Both the position numbers and the translations under genes were made by a program. Shown here in pieces: positions 18,093 through 25,588 of a DNA stretch of 40,795 nucleotides. Origin of the DNA: Candidatus Avelusimicrobium pecoris (lineage in GTDB: Bacteria > Elusimicrobiota > Elusimicrobia > Elusimicrobiales > Elusimicrobiaceae); assembly GCA_902761975.1 (NCBI GenBank), contig CACWMG010000010.1, positions 1 to 40,795 on the forward strand. The letters run 5' to 3'. Under the pieces are notes generated by a model that had not been told where the DNA came from, searched no databases, and was given only the letters and a program-made list of their open reading frames with translations. Positions within the stretch are counted from its first letter, which is position 1. Every line of letters starts with the position of its first letter.

Positions 18093-18111
18093 TTTTAAGT
18101 TGTAAATGATA

Positions 18112-18144
18112 GGGGGCGGGGTTTTTACACCCGGCCCCCATTTT
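18112..18144 (+). terminator. Terminator-like hairpin ending the first Tad operon
   Basis: A GC-rich stem pairs GGGGGC..GGG (18112-18120) with CCC..GCCCCC (18130-18139) around a T-rich loop. It is followed by ATTTT. The T-tract is short, so termination may be partial. Confidence 0.6.
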
Positions 18145-18186
18145 GCAAAGTGCAGGTGTGCTTAGCATGCGCAGGTGGTAGCAAAT

Positions 18187-20076
18187 ATGCAAATCAAACG
18201 TTTTCAAGGATTGTTTGTAAAGGCAGTTGTGGTGCTGGGGATTATTTCCTTAGTGCCTGTGCTTTTTATTGGCTACCGCGTGATGCGCATTAACAGCCGC
18301 CTGCTTACCAATGAGCTATTGCAAAAACAACAAACGGTATCTAGCCGTTTAGCGGCTGCTGTACGTAATTCCATTTCTTCTAAAGAACAATTGCTGGCTG
18401 AATTTGGGGACCTACATACCGATTTTGGCAGTCACCATTTAATCACACAGCCTGATTTAGATTACTTGCGGGAGCGTAATCCTTCTTTATTTTATTTAAC
18501 TGTTTTTTCTACCAAGGGAAGCAAAATTTTTGATACGGGTACGGCTCCTCAAATTAGTGATACATTACTTGAGCAAATGTTGCAAACCTGTTTAGCCGGT
18601 AACCGATTTATCAGTGATGTTTTAATATGGGACGATCAGCCTTTCGTTTGGATGGCTGAGCCGTTACACCGTTACGTAGCCGATACTACCGTTACCGGGG
18701 TGCTTGCCAGTGCGTTATATGTAGAGGATATTAGCAAGTCGCTATTGCAAATGTATCCGCTGGATATGGATGCGGTGCTAGTGTCTAACCAAGGGGATCT
18801 ATTGTCTTACAATGGAGCTCCGGGAGGGTTGGATGATTCGTCGTCTGTGCGGCTGAAAGAAACGTTACAAGCTATTGACGAACAATTGGGTGACCAAGAC
18901 AGTGGTTCTGTGATGTTGCCGGATGGCGCTAAAATGTTGGTTTCTGTGGCACACGTAGCGCAGGTGGATTGGCGCATTTACGTATTTCAATCCGCTGATT
19001 TACCTATGAAGCTTTTTCTAGAGAACTTGTTCCATTCTTCCTGGTGGGACGTGGTATGGGTGGCCGGTATAATGGTTTTGTTTGTGGGGGTTGTAAGTTA
19101 TTTGGTTATTATCCCTATTACACGCCCGTTAGCACGTTTGCGTGCGGCGGCAGTTAAATTGCGTGAGGATGATGATTTTGTAGTTACCCGCCAAGATGTA
19201 GAAATCCCGCATAACGAAATTGGAGAGTTAGCCAGTGTTTTTGTGGATATGTCCCAAACTTTGCATAAACGTCGCCAAGAACTTATGCATACACAAGAGG
19301 AACTGGCACACATGAACCAGGCGCTAGAAAAACGTGTGGAGGCCCGTACGCGCGAACTTAAAAAAGCCACGGCGGACTTAGTCAAGGCCGAGCGCTTGGT
19401 AGCCATTGGGCAAATGGCCTCTATTATCAGCCACGAAATTCGCAACCCGCTTGCGGTTATCAGTAACGCTACACGTCTAATTAAAATGCTAGTGCGGCCA
19501 ACGGATCAAAAAATTCTTAAACAGTTTGGTATTATTGAAGCCGAAATTCGACAAGCCAACAGCATTATTAGCGAAGTGCTAGGCTACGCCCGTACGCGCG
19601 AGATGATTTTAAGCACGGTGGAAGTCAACAGCTACGTGCGGGAAATTGCCCTTTCGTTCCCCAAACAGCCTGGTATTGTACTCAAAGAAGTATTGGACGA
19701 AGAAAGTGTCCGCGTAAAAATAGATGCTGAAGAAATTAAGCAGGCCTTGCGCAACCTTATTTCCAACGCGGTGGAAGCTATGCCCAACGGTGGCACAGTT
19801 ACAGTAGGCACTAAAGTAGGCAAACGCGTGGTTTGTTTGTACGTAGCGGACGAAGGCCCTGGCCTTACCGAGGAAATTCGCCAAAATATGTTTTCTCCCT
19901 TTTTTACCACCAAAGCGCGTGGTACGGGGCTTGGTTTAGCGGTGGTGCGCAAAGCCATTACGCGCCACAAAGGCAAGCTACTTATTAAAAGCGAGCTGGG
20001 TAAAGGGACCTGTTTTCAAATTTATCTAAAAATTTATCGTCGTATGGGGGATACTACCTATGGAGAAGCAAGTTAA
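18187..20076 (+). CDS. Membrane sensor histidine kinase
   Basis: The ATG at 18187 is preferred over the in-frame GTG at 18175, because AGGTGG (18173-18178) lies 8 bases before the ATG. The 629-residue protein has a transmembrane helix near residues 10-30, a long exported sensor domain (dCache-like, about 35-275), a second helix (about 285-305) and a HAMP-like stretch (PITRPLARLRAAA). A coiled coil, then the HisKA box (SIISHEIRNPLA, His416), N box (LRNLISNAVEAMPNGG), G1 box (ADEGPGL) and G2 box (GTGLGLAVV) follow. These are an intact NtrB-like kinase core. It overlaps the next gene by 17 bases. The partner is likely the REC-kinase hybrid or the NarL-type regulator. The pilus gene context suggests pilus control. 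Confidence 0.9.
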   Translation: MQIKRFQGLFVKAVVVLGIISLVPVLFIGYRVMRINSRLLTNELLQKQQTVSSRLAAAVRNSISSKEQLLAEFGDLHTDFGSHHLITQPDLDYLRERNPSLFYLTVFSTKGSKIFDTGTAPQISDTLLEQMLQTCLAGNRFISDVLIWDDQPFVWMAEPLHRYVADTTVTGVLASALYVEDISKSLLQMYPLDMDAVLVSNQGDLLSYNGAPGGLDDSSSVRLKETLQAIDEQLGDQDSGSVMLPDGAKMLVSVAHVAQVDWRIYVFQSADLPMKLFLENLFHSSWWDVVWVAGIMVLFVGVVSYLVIIPITRPLARLRAAAVKLREDDDFVVTRQDVEIPHNEIGELASVFVDMSQTLHKRRQELMHTQEELAHMNQALEKRVEARTRELKKATADLVKAERLVAIGQMASIISHEIRNPLAVISNATRLIKMLVRPTDQKILKQFGIIEAEIRQANSIISEVLGYARTREMILSTVEVNSYVREIALSFPKQPGIVLKEVLDEESVRVKIDAEEIKQALRNLISNAVEAMPNGGTVTVGTKVGKRVVCLYVADEGPGLTEEIRQNMFSPFFTTKARGTGLGLAVVRKAITRHKGKLLIKSELGKGTCFQIYLKIYRRMGDTTYGEAS

Positions 20077-21178
20077 AATTTTAGTAGTGGATGATGATAA
20101 CAACCTACGCGAAACGCTGGTAGATTTGCTAGAAATTGAAGGCTACAAAGTGTACCAGGCCGGCACGGCTGCGGAGTGTTTGGATATTTGCGCCAGTGAA
20201 TTTTTTAACGTCATTTTAATGGATTACAATTTGCCGGATGAAACCGGGCTAGATGTTATCCGCAAAATCCGCTCTTTTAACCAAGATACGCAAATTATTA
20301 TGATTACCGCCTATGCTTCCTTAAACTCTATTGTGGAAGCTATGCAAGAGTCGGTATATGATTTCCTTATGAAGCCGGTAGATTTTGATTACTTAAAACG
20401 CACTATTAACCGCGCGCTAGATAAGTATTTTTTGGAACAAAGTAACAAAGAACTCTTGGCTGAACTTAAAACCCGCAATGCCGACTTGGACCGCTTAAAT
20501 AATATGAAGTCCAAATTTTTCTCCATTGTTTCGCACGATTTGTCCAATTCGCTCATGACGCTTAAAATGAGCTTTGATATGCTTAAAAAGAAACTCACCC
20601 CTAGCGAGGACCAGCAAAAAAAACTCATGTTTATGGATGAATCTATCGGCCAAATAGAACATTTAATTAAAGACCTGGTGGATTGGGCCGCTATTGAAAA
20701 AGGCAAACTGCGTATAGAGAAAGCCCCGTTTGAGCTGTCGGGCAGTTTGCAAAAAACGGCTGAAATTTTTAAAGAAAAAGCGGCCAAACGTAACATTGTT
20801 GTTACCTTTGAAAGTGTGGGAGAAATCCCTGTGGTTGCCGACGAAAAACGCATCCGCCAAGTGATCTCCAATATTTTAGAAAACGCGGTGCGTCACACGC
20901 CTGATAACGGCCACATCAGCATTGTAGTTAGTAAAATTGACGCAAAAAATGCTAAAGTATCGGTAACGGACTCTGGGGATGGAATTGAGCCGGATATGGC
21001 CCCGCAGTTGTTCACCAGCTTTACGCAGGTGGGGGATAAGAACCGTGTAGGGCGTTTGGGACTAGGGTTGTCCATCGCCAAAGATATTATTTTAAATCAC
21101 GAGGGGCGCATTTGGGCCCATAGTGAAGGCTTAGGAAAAGGGGCATCTTTTAATTTTACGTTGCCCATTGCCCAATAG
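20060..21178 (+). CDS. REC-histidine kinase hybrid (receiver first)
   Basis: This soluble 372-residue protein has a receiver domain (residues 1-120: VDDD near 10-13, VILMDYNLPD with phospho-acceptor Asp55, MITAYAS, LMKPVD). A coiled-coil linker leads to a HisKA box (SIVSHDLSNSL, His159) and an HATPase domain with N box (VISNILENAVRHTPDNG), G1 (TDSGDGI) and LGLGLSIAK. There is no membrane segment or output domain. A receiver ahead of a kinase is typical of relay proteins: it could take phosphate from the upstream kinase and modulate its own activity. It starts inside the upstream gene, so translation is coupled. Confidence 0.9.
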   Translation: MEKQVKILVVDDDNNLRETLVDLLEIEGYKVYQAGTAAECLDICASEFFNVILMDYNLPDETGLDVIRKIRSFNQDTQIIMITAYASLNSIVEAMQESVYDFLMKPVDFDYLKRTINRALDKYFLEQSNKELLAELKTRNADLDRLNNMKSKFFSIVSHDLSNSLMTLKMSFDMLKKKLTPSEDQQKKLMFMDESIGQIEHLIKDLVDWAAIEKGKLRIEKAPFELSGSLQKTAEIFKEKAAKRNIVVTFESVGEIPVVADEKRIRQVISNILENAVRHTPDNGHISIVVSKIDAKNAKVSVTDSGDGIEPDMAPQLFTSFTQVGDKNRVGRLGLGLSIAKDIILNHEGRIWAHSEGLGKGASFNFTLPIAQ

Positions 21179-21200
21179 TTTGAAGTCGTAAGAGGAGTTT

Positions 21201-21887
21201 ATGCCAACAACAAAGAAAAAGAAAATCACTGTCTTAATTGCAGATGACCAAACCTTGTTCCGGGAAGGTATCAAAGATATTTTAACCGGCGAAAAATGGG
21301 TGGAAGTAGTCGGGGAGGCATCCGACGGTTTAGAAGCCGTATCCCTGGCCAAAAAACTTAAACCTGATGTGGTGCTGATGGATATTAAACTGCCCAAAAT
21401 GGACGGTATTAACGCTACACGCAAAATCCGTGAAGCATGCCCGCAGGTAAACGTGCTGATGCTTTCCAGCTTTGAGGACGAAGCCCACGTATTAGACGCT
21501 ATCCAAGCGGGTGCTAACGGCTACTTGTCAAAAATGTTGCCAGCCGCAGAACTGGTCAATTCCATTAAAACGTTCACGAGCGAAGGCCTCATGATTCCCC
21601 AACAACTTATGGGTAAACTGTTACACGGCTTGCGTAAAATGGGAGACGGCGCAATGCCCAGCCAAGCCACACTTACTAAGACGGAAATTAAAATTATGGA
21701 CCTCTTGGGTAAAGGGATGAGCAATAAAGAACTTGCCAAAGAGTTAAATTGTAGCGTCAAAACAATTAAAAATCACTTAAACAGCGCCTTCCACAAATTA
21801 GGGGTAAGCAGCCGCACTGAAGCGGTGGTAAAAGCCATTGAAAAAGGGCTCATTTCCTCCGAAGGCAACATGGTAATTGAAGAATAA
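21201..21887 (+). CDS. NarL/FixJ-family response regulator
   Basis: This 228-residue regulator has a receiver domain (DDQ at about 15-17, VVLMDIKLPKMDG with Asp61, KMLP near 112) and a C-terminal LuxR-type helix-turn-helix (TKTEIKIMDLLGKGMSNKELA, then SVKTIKNHLNSAFHKLG). The ribosome-binding site is GAGGAG. It is the only DNA-binding protein of the signalling group and the likely output. The downstream pilin genes begin 5 bases after its stop, and a repeat-flanked promoter for the next operon lies at 24042. Binding there is a reasonable guess, not shown. Confidence 0.9.
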   Translation: MPTTKKKKITVLIADDQTLFREGIKDILTGEKWVEVVGEASDGLEAVSLAKKLKPDVVLMDIKLPKMDGINATRKIREACPQVNVLMLSSFEDEAHVLDAIQAGANGYLSKMLPAAELVNSIKTFTSEGLMIPQQLMGKLLHGLRKMGDGAMPSQATLTKTEIKIMDLLGKGMSNKELAKELNCSVKTIKNHLNSAFHKLGVSSRTEAVVKAIEKGLISSEGNMVIEE

Positions 21888-21892
21888 CGGCT

Positions 21893-22069
21893 ATGAAACT
21901 TATCAAACCGGAAAAAGATTCACTCTCCCGCGGGCAAGCCACCATTGAGTATGTACTCATGTTGGTGTCCGTGGTGGTGATTTTTTCCGCGTTTATTACT
22001 ACGTTTCATACCGATATGGTGCATTATATTTTCTCGTTTATCGGGCAACTTTTGCCCGAGGGACAATAA
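21893..22069 (+). CDS. Short Flp-type prepilin (third copy)
   Basis: This 58-residue gene has a basic leader ending SLSRGQATIEYVLMLVSVVV, which is a G|QxxxEY class III prepilin cleavage site followed by a hydrophobic helix. The tail (about 25 residues, ending LLPEGQ) is short. It starts 5 bases after the response regulator and ends 1 base before the next ATG. It is similar in layout to the prepilins at 6941 and 7144, so the locus has three Flp-type subunits. It is probably a minor or specialised pilin expressed with the regulators. Confidence 0.85.
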   Translation: MKLIKPEKDSLSRGQATIEYVLMLVSVVVIFSAFITTFHTDMVHYIFSFIGQLLPEGQ

Positions 22070-22070
22070 T

Positions 22071-23216
22071 ATGCATCCGCTTACATACCGTGCTTTACGC
22101 ACCTTGCGTAGCCGCCGGGCACAACTCCTCTTGCCCGCTGTGCTTCTGTTACCGCTGTTTGTGCTGGTTATTTATTTACTGGTGGAAGTGACCAAAGTTT
22201 CCATTGCCAAGGTCCGCCACCAGTTTGCATTAGATAACGCTGCTTACTCACAAATGACCACTGTAAGCGTGTTTTTAAACGCGGTGGGGCTATTAAACGG
22301 GCCGCTTCCGTACCGTGTGATGCGCACCTATGATGAACCGCTTAAACTGGTAGACCAGCAAAATACTTACCGCGGGCGGGATAATTTAACCGTATTTGAC
22401 TTGTTTTTCCAAGCGGGGGCCGTGCCTACCGTGGCTCCCGACTATGAATGGGGCAGTAATCCGCCGCCCAAATCCGCCTCGACCGACTGGGGGGTGCATT
22501 ATGTAAAACGGGGGGATTGGGCTACCGGTCCTGACGGAGAGGACGAAGCCAAATCGTATGACCGTAAGGACTGGGAAAAAGAAAACCCCGCCGCCATTAC
22601 GGAGCGGGTAGTGTTAATGAACCGGGAAATCGTGCGCAAACACTACGTATCTGCCAAACAGGTTGGTTTGCCGGCCATGAAAGCCTACTTAAATACCTAC
22701 GTGCAAGTGGGCGATACCTTTAATTTGCAAAAAGATTTGTACCAAAAACTTATTAAAAATGCGGGTATCTTTCGCGAAGGGTACTACCTAAATGTGGATG
22801 ATTGTAAAAAAGGAGAATGTGCCCGTCAAAGTGCCAGCCATTTGGCCCCGTATTTATCTATCCCTACCAAACGGCAAGAGGCCGATGAGCTAATGATGTT
22901 TGTATCCGCCTCGGATATGGCGGGGGGAACCGGCGGTGCGATTGAAATTCCGCTCCAAATGACCGAAATGGGGGCCGAACCGCTATTCTTGTTTGCATAC
23001 GTGGACGGCGCGGGCCGGGCACGGTTGCGCCAGTTAAAACGCGGGGTTACGCTCAAGCAAAATTTCCCGTTGCCTAAGAACCATTTTAATATCAATTTAA
23101 CTAGTAAATACAAACCGTACGTGCGCAATAAAGTCATTATGAGCTGCCCTCGTACCAGTAACAACTGCGTGTGGCCCAACCCGCTACCCAAATATAACGT
23201 AACGCTGAGGCCCTGA
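22071..23216 (+). CDS. TadG-like/pseudopilin-like exported protein
   Basis: This 381-residue protein begins RSRRAQLLLPAVLLLPLFVL, an Arg-rich leader then a single hydrophobic helix (about 22-45), like TadE/TadG proteins. The exported part (about 50-381) has no enzymatic motif that I recognise. It contains a helical stretch (SIAKVRHQFALDNAAYS), a paired-Cys segment (DDCKKGECAR) and a C-terminal SCPRTSNNC pair. TadG proteins are larger minor pilins that may sit at the pilus tip. The order Flp, TadG-like, TadE-like within 2 kb supports this. It starts 1 base after the prepilin and overlaps the next gene by 1 base. Confidence 0.65.
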   Translation: MHPLTYRALRTLRSRRAQLLLPAVLLLPLFVLVIYLLVEVTKVSIAKVRHQFALDNAAYSQMTTVSVFLNAVGLLNGPLPYRVMRTYDEPLKLVDQQNTYRGRDNLTVFDLFFQAGAVPTVAPDYEWGSNPPPKSASTDWGVHYVKRGDWATGPDGEDEAKSYDRKDWEKENPAAITERVVLMNREIVRKHYVSAKQVGLPAMKAYLNTYVQVGDTFNLQKDLYQKLIKNAGIFREGYYLNVDDCKKGECARQSASHLAPYLSIPTKRQEADELMMFVSASDMAGGTGGAIEIPLQMTEMGAEPLFLFAYVDGAGRARLRQLKRGVTLKQNFPLPKNHFNINLTSKYKPYVRNKVIMSCPRTSNNCVWPNPLPKYNVTLRP

Positions 23217-23755
23217 TGAAGAAACTATTTTCTTATAACCGCCGCGGTCAAGCCACTACCGAAATGGTCCTCCTGTTTCCGGTACTAATTATTTTTGTGC
23301 TTTTTATCATTAAAATTTTTGGGCTTTTAGTACTAAACCAGAAAATGCAAATTGCAGGCACCTATGCGGCCCGGCGCTATCAGCTCCAGTCCCACGTGAC
23401 CGATTATTATGAAAAAGGGTGGGACCGCCGCTTCCTTAAAAAGGATGTCCAGCGCAAAGTAGAAGAAATCGTAGGCTTTAATAACCCGGGGATGCGTCAA
23501 TTTTTAAGTCTAAATAGTTTCCGCTTGGATGTAAATACGGATAATAACTGGACCAAAATTACCCTTACCGCCAACACCAAAGCCCCGCGTATTAAGTTTT
23601 TGTGTAATTACGATAAAGACCGTGTGTGCGACCGGGACCGTTATTGCCTTAAAGGCTATAGTTTTTTGTGTGAAGACGGAGCCCGCATCCAAGTTATCAA
23701 ATACGCCGGTAAAAACGAACGTCCCGCCCCGTACGCCCGCCCCGAAAACCGCTAA
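23216..23755 (+). CDS. TadE-like pseudopilin (second copy)
   Basis: This 179-residue protein begins with NRRGQATTEMVLLFPVLII, a TadE-type processing signal and hydrophobic helix (about 12-35). The body has a Cys-rich patch (residues about 125-146: CNYDKDRVC, then YCLKGYSFLC), which could form two disulfides. It resembles the pseudopilin at 7372 only in its N-terminus. It starts in the stop codon of the preceding gene. The spacing suggests it closes the second Tad-related operon. Confidence 0.8.
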   Translation: MKKLFSYNRRGQATTEMVLLFPVLIIFVLFIIKIFGLLVLNQKMQIAGTYAARRYQLQSHVTDYYEKGWDRRFLKKDVQRKVEEIVGFNNPGMRQFLSLNSFRLDVNTDNNWTKITLTANTKAPRIKFLCNYDKDRVCDRDRYCLKGYSFLCEDGARIQVIKYAGKNERPAPYARPENR

Positions 23756-23768
23756 TGGAGGGTGTCCC

Positions 23769-23811
23769 TTTTGTGCGTCAAATGAACATTACAGGGCTAT
23801 TTTTTAGGCCT
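23769..23811 (+). repeat. 43-bp direct repeat, copy 1
   Basis: This segment starts TTTTGTGCGTCAAAT and ends TTTTTTAGGCCT. It matches 24000-24042 at 41 of 43 positions. The 3' half forms an imperfect hairpin (AGG.CTA with TAG.CCT around a T-run) with a mismatched central pair in both copies. Confidence 0.92.
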
Positions 23812-23999
23812 AAATAAGTTGAACACCGGGGAAATAGAGGATAAGATGATTTTTCAGATTTGAGCCGTATTTGCGGGGCAAGTTGCCCGTATAGGCGTAC
23901 CTGAATGGTACGTCAAGGGCAAGGGACCGTAAAGACGGCCAAATGTGGAAAATTGTATCGCTGGCAAGCAACAAAATTTAAAAATCACGCGTTTTTAAA
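23812..23999 (+). other. Non-coding 188-nt segment between the direct repeats
   Basis: I see no gene here. It contains several short hairpins: GGGCAA/TTGCCC near 23880-23892, GGCGTACC/GGTACGTC near 23896-23916 (one wobble pair), and CCGT/ACGG around AAAG near 23929-23938. The closely spaced hairpins suggest a structured RNA or a protein-binding region. It matches no riboswitch class I know. Confidence 0.4.
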
Positions 24000-24005
24000 T
24001 TTTGT
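23971..24005 (+). repeat. AT-rich perfect inverted repeat (14-bp arms)
   Basis: The arms ACAAAATTTAAAAA (23971-23984) and TTTTTAAATTTTGT (23992-24005) are perfect reverse complements around a 7-base loop. The right arm overlaps the start of direct-repeat copy 2. It could act as a bidirectional terminator or a binding site. Confidence 0.85.
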
Positions 24006-24042
24006 GCGTCAAATAAACATTACAGGACTATTTTTTAGGCCT
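24000..24042 (+). repeat. 43-bp direct repeat, copy 2, abutting the -35 box
   Basis: This matches 23769-23811 with two differences (AAATAAAC for AAATGAAC, and CAGGAC for CAGGGC). Its last base coincides with the first T of the -35 hexamer (24042), the usual place for an activator site. Confidence 0.92.
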
Positions 24043-24070
24043 TGACAAATTGCCCTTGGCTATCTATACT
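24042..24070 (+). promoter_or_regulatory. Strong sigma70 promoter for the novel membrane-protein operon
   Basis: TTGACA (24042-24047), a 17-base spacer, then TATACT (24065-24070). It is the best promoter in the window. Transcription would start near 24077, giving a leader of about 83 nt to the ATG at 24160. Confidence 0.8.
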
Positions 24071-24159
24071 AGTAGTAAGGTGTATCACTCTGTGTTTGAG
24101 CGCATATTTGTATGGTGCGGGTCAACAAGAGTAGTTTTTATTTGTATAGGGTTAGCTAT

Positions 24160-25500
24160 ATGTTCACATTTAAACCAAAGAAAGTTTTTGAAAAACTAAA
24201 TAAGATGGACCGCAAACAAGCCTACACCATTGGTGCGATTGCCGTGGTAAGCATTGTGGCCCTACTCATGTTAATTTCCGCCATGACCAGTGGCGAAAAC
24301 GGCTCTTTTGAAGGGATGAAAGCCCGCGGGTATGACCTAGCCAATATGCCCTTTGCTACGGACGAAGCGGAAAAATATTTACTGGCCAACGCCTACCCGG
24401 ATATGCGGGAAAACGGCTCTACGCTCTTGTACTCGGCTGAAGAGAAACAAGCCCGCCAGGAGGCCGACGAAGAGGCCGCTGAAGAAACCGAAGAATCCTC
24501 TTTTGAGGGGGATAGTGCTGCGGAAAATGACTCCTATGCTAGCCGTGATTCGGGCTACGGTAGTTATAGTGGATCGGGCCGTGGGGGCCGCGGCGGTGGT
24601 AGCAAGACGGAAATTGGCCAGTTGGGCACTGCCAATATGGCTCATTCCGGGGGGAGTGGTGTAAATGCTACGTATGGTCCGTCGGGGGATTTCCGGCAAT
24701 TTAAAGGGCGTGAAAACCGCGGTAATGAGGCCCCGGTTGCGTTAAAGACCAATAATGCCCGTAACGCATTATCGCAATTTCGCTCCGGTAGTTTAGCCGC
24801 CGCCCATATCCAGCAAAATAAAATGGCTAACGCCGGTAAAGCCCTTTATGGGGGTAATGTAGCTGGCAGTGATGCGTTTGGCAAAGACGGGGTAGATTTA
24901 AGCAAATTGCAAAATGGGGGTTTTACGCTAGATACTTCTGCTCCCCCTACTTCCACGGACTTGGACAATTTAGATAAACAAGTGGCCGACGCCGCCAAAA
25001 AAGCCGAGGAAAAAAAGAAGGCAGAAGAAAAACGCTCCTGGTTTGAAGACTTGCTGATTAACCTGGCCCAGCAAGCGGCCCAGTCTTTGATGGGTGCTGT
25101 AATGGACGGCGTAGGGGACAGCATTAAGGGGGCTATTAACGGAAATGCTGCATCACGTGCGGCCCGCAAACAGTACGGGGCTCAGGTGGCCGGGTCCAAT
25201 TATGAAAATCTTTCTGCAGAAGATAAGGCCTATTTGGCCAGTGTATCGAAGGGGCAGGATGAGTGGAATAAAATGAAACCCAAAGAACGTGCCAAACTGA
25301 TGAGTCATTCTACGGTAGCTGTTACGCGTGGGCAAGAGGCCAAAGTAGAACAAATCGGCAAGGCACAGGGATCCACGGATACAGCTAGGTATTTTCAACA
25401 GAAAAAAGACGATGAAGGAAAAGTCCCAGATGGACAAGTGCGGGACGCTAGTGGGAGACTTTGTGATTCGGGGAAATTAAAAGATGGTAAGTGTCCGTAG
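24160..25500 (+). CDS. Large single-pass membrane protein, unknown family (pair A, copy 1)
   Basis: I choose the ATG at 24160 over 24112 because AGGG stands about 9 bases before it and the resulting basic N-terminus (MFTFKPKKVFEKLNK) fits the sister proteins. The 446-residue protein has one transmembrane helix (about 21-41). An acidic region rich in E, D and S (about 85-135), a Gly/Ser-rich stretch, and TEIGQLGTAN near residue 150 follow. Then come an Ala-rich coiled coil (about 265-310), a helical region (WFEDLLINLAQQAAQSLMGAV, about 295-325) and a C-terminus ending with CDS...GKCP. The order of features matches the N-terminal part of the 31469 protein: EIGxL, AAA-rich helix, GVDL, W-rich helix. 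I cannot name a family. Confidence 0.7.
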   Translation: MFTFKPKKVFEKLNKMDRKQAYTIGAIAVVSIVALLMLISAMTSGENGSFEGMKARGYDLANMPFATDEAEKYLLANAYPDMRENGSTLLYSAEEKQARQEADEEAAEETEESSFEGDSAAENDSYASRDSGYGSYSGSGRGGRGGGSKTEIGQLGTANMAHSGGSGVNATYGPSGDFRQFKGRENRGNEAPVALKTNNARNALSQFRSGSLAAAHIQQNKMANAGKALYGGNVAGSDAFGKDGVDLSKLQNGGFTLDTSAPPTSTDLDNLDKQVADAAKKAEEKKKAEEKRSWFEDLLINLAQQAAQSLMGAVMDGVGDSIKGAINGNAASRAARKQYGAQVAGSNYENLSAEDKAYLASVSKGQDEWNKMKPKERAKLMSHSTVAVTRGQEAKVEQIGKAQGSTDTARYFQQKKDDEGKVPDGQVRDASGRLCDSGKLKDGKCP

Positions 25501-25588
25501 AAATACTTTTTGTACGCAATTCTAACCTGTGATAAATATAGGTTGTTTTCTTAAAAAATTTGAACAGCACTATCTTAGGAGACATAGT

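Noticed and set aside
18175-18186. GTG start for the sensor kinase
   Set aside because: The AGGTGG motif overlaps this GTG and is correctly spaced for the ATG at 18187.
23755-23817. A 20-codon ORF (starting MEGVPF) overlapping direct-repeat copy 1
   Set aside because: It has no supporting ribosome-binding site of its own beyond the end of the pseudopilin gene, and copy 2 lacks a start codon. It is more likely non-coding.
23860-23945. A cyclic-di-GMP (GEMM) riboswitch, suggested by GGGCAA and a GNRA-like hairpin plus the nearby GGDEF fragment
   Set aside because: The core order and the conserved ACGCAAAG segment cannot be matched. The hairpins remain unassigned.
24112-24159. Upstream start for the 24160 gene
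   Set aside because: It adds 16 residues without a ribosome-binding site; the 24160 start has one and matches the N-terminal pattern of the sister proteins.
23756-24159. An insertion sequence bounded by the 43-bp repeats
   Set aside because: There is no transposase, terminal inverted repeat or target duplication. The repeats are too long for a typical target site.
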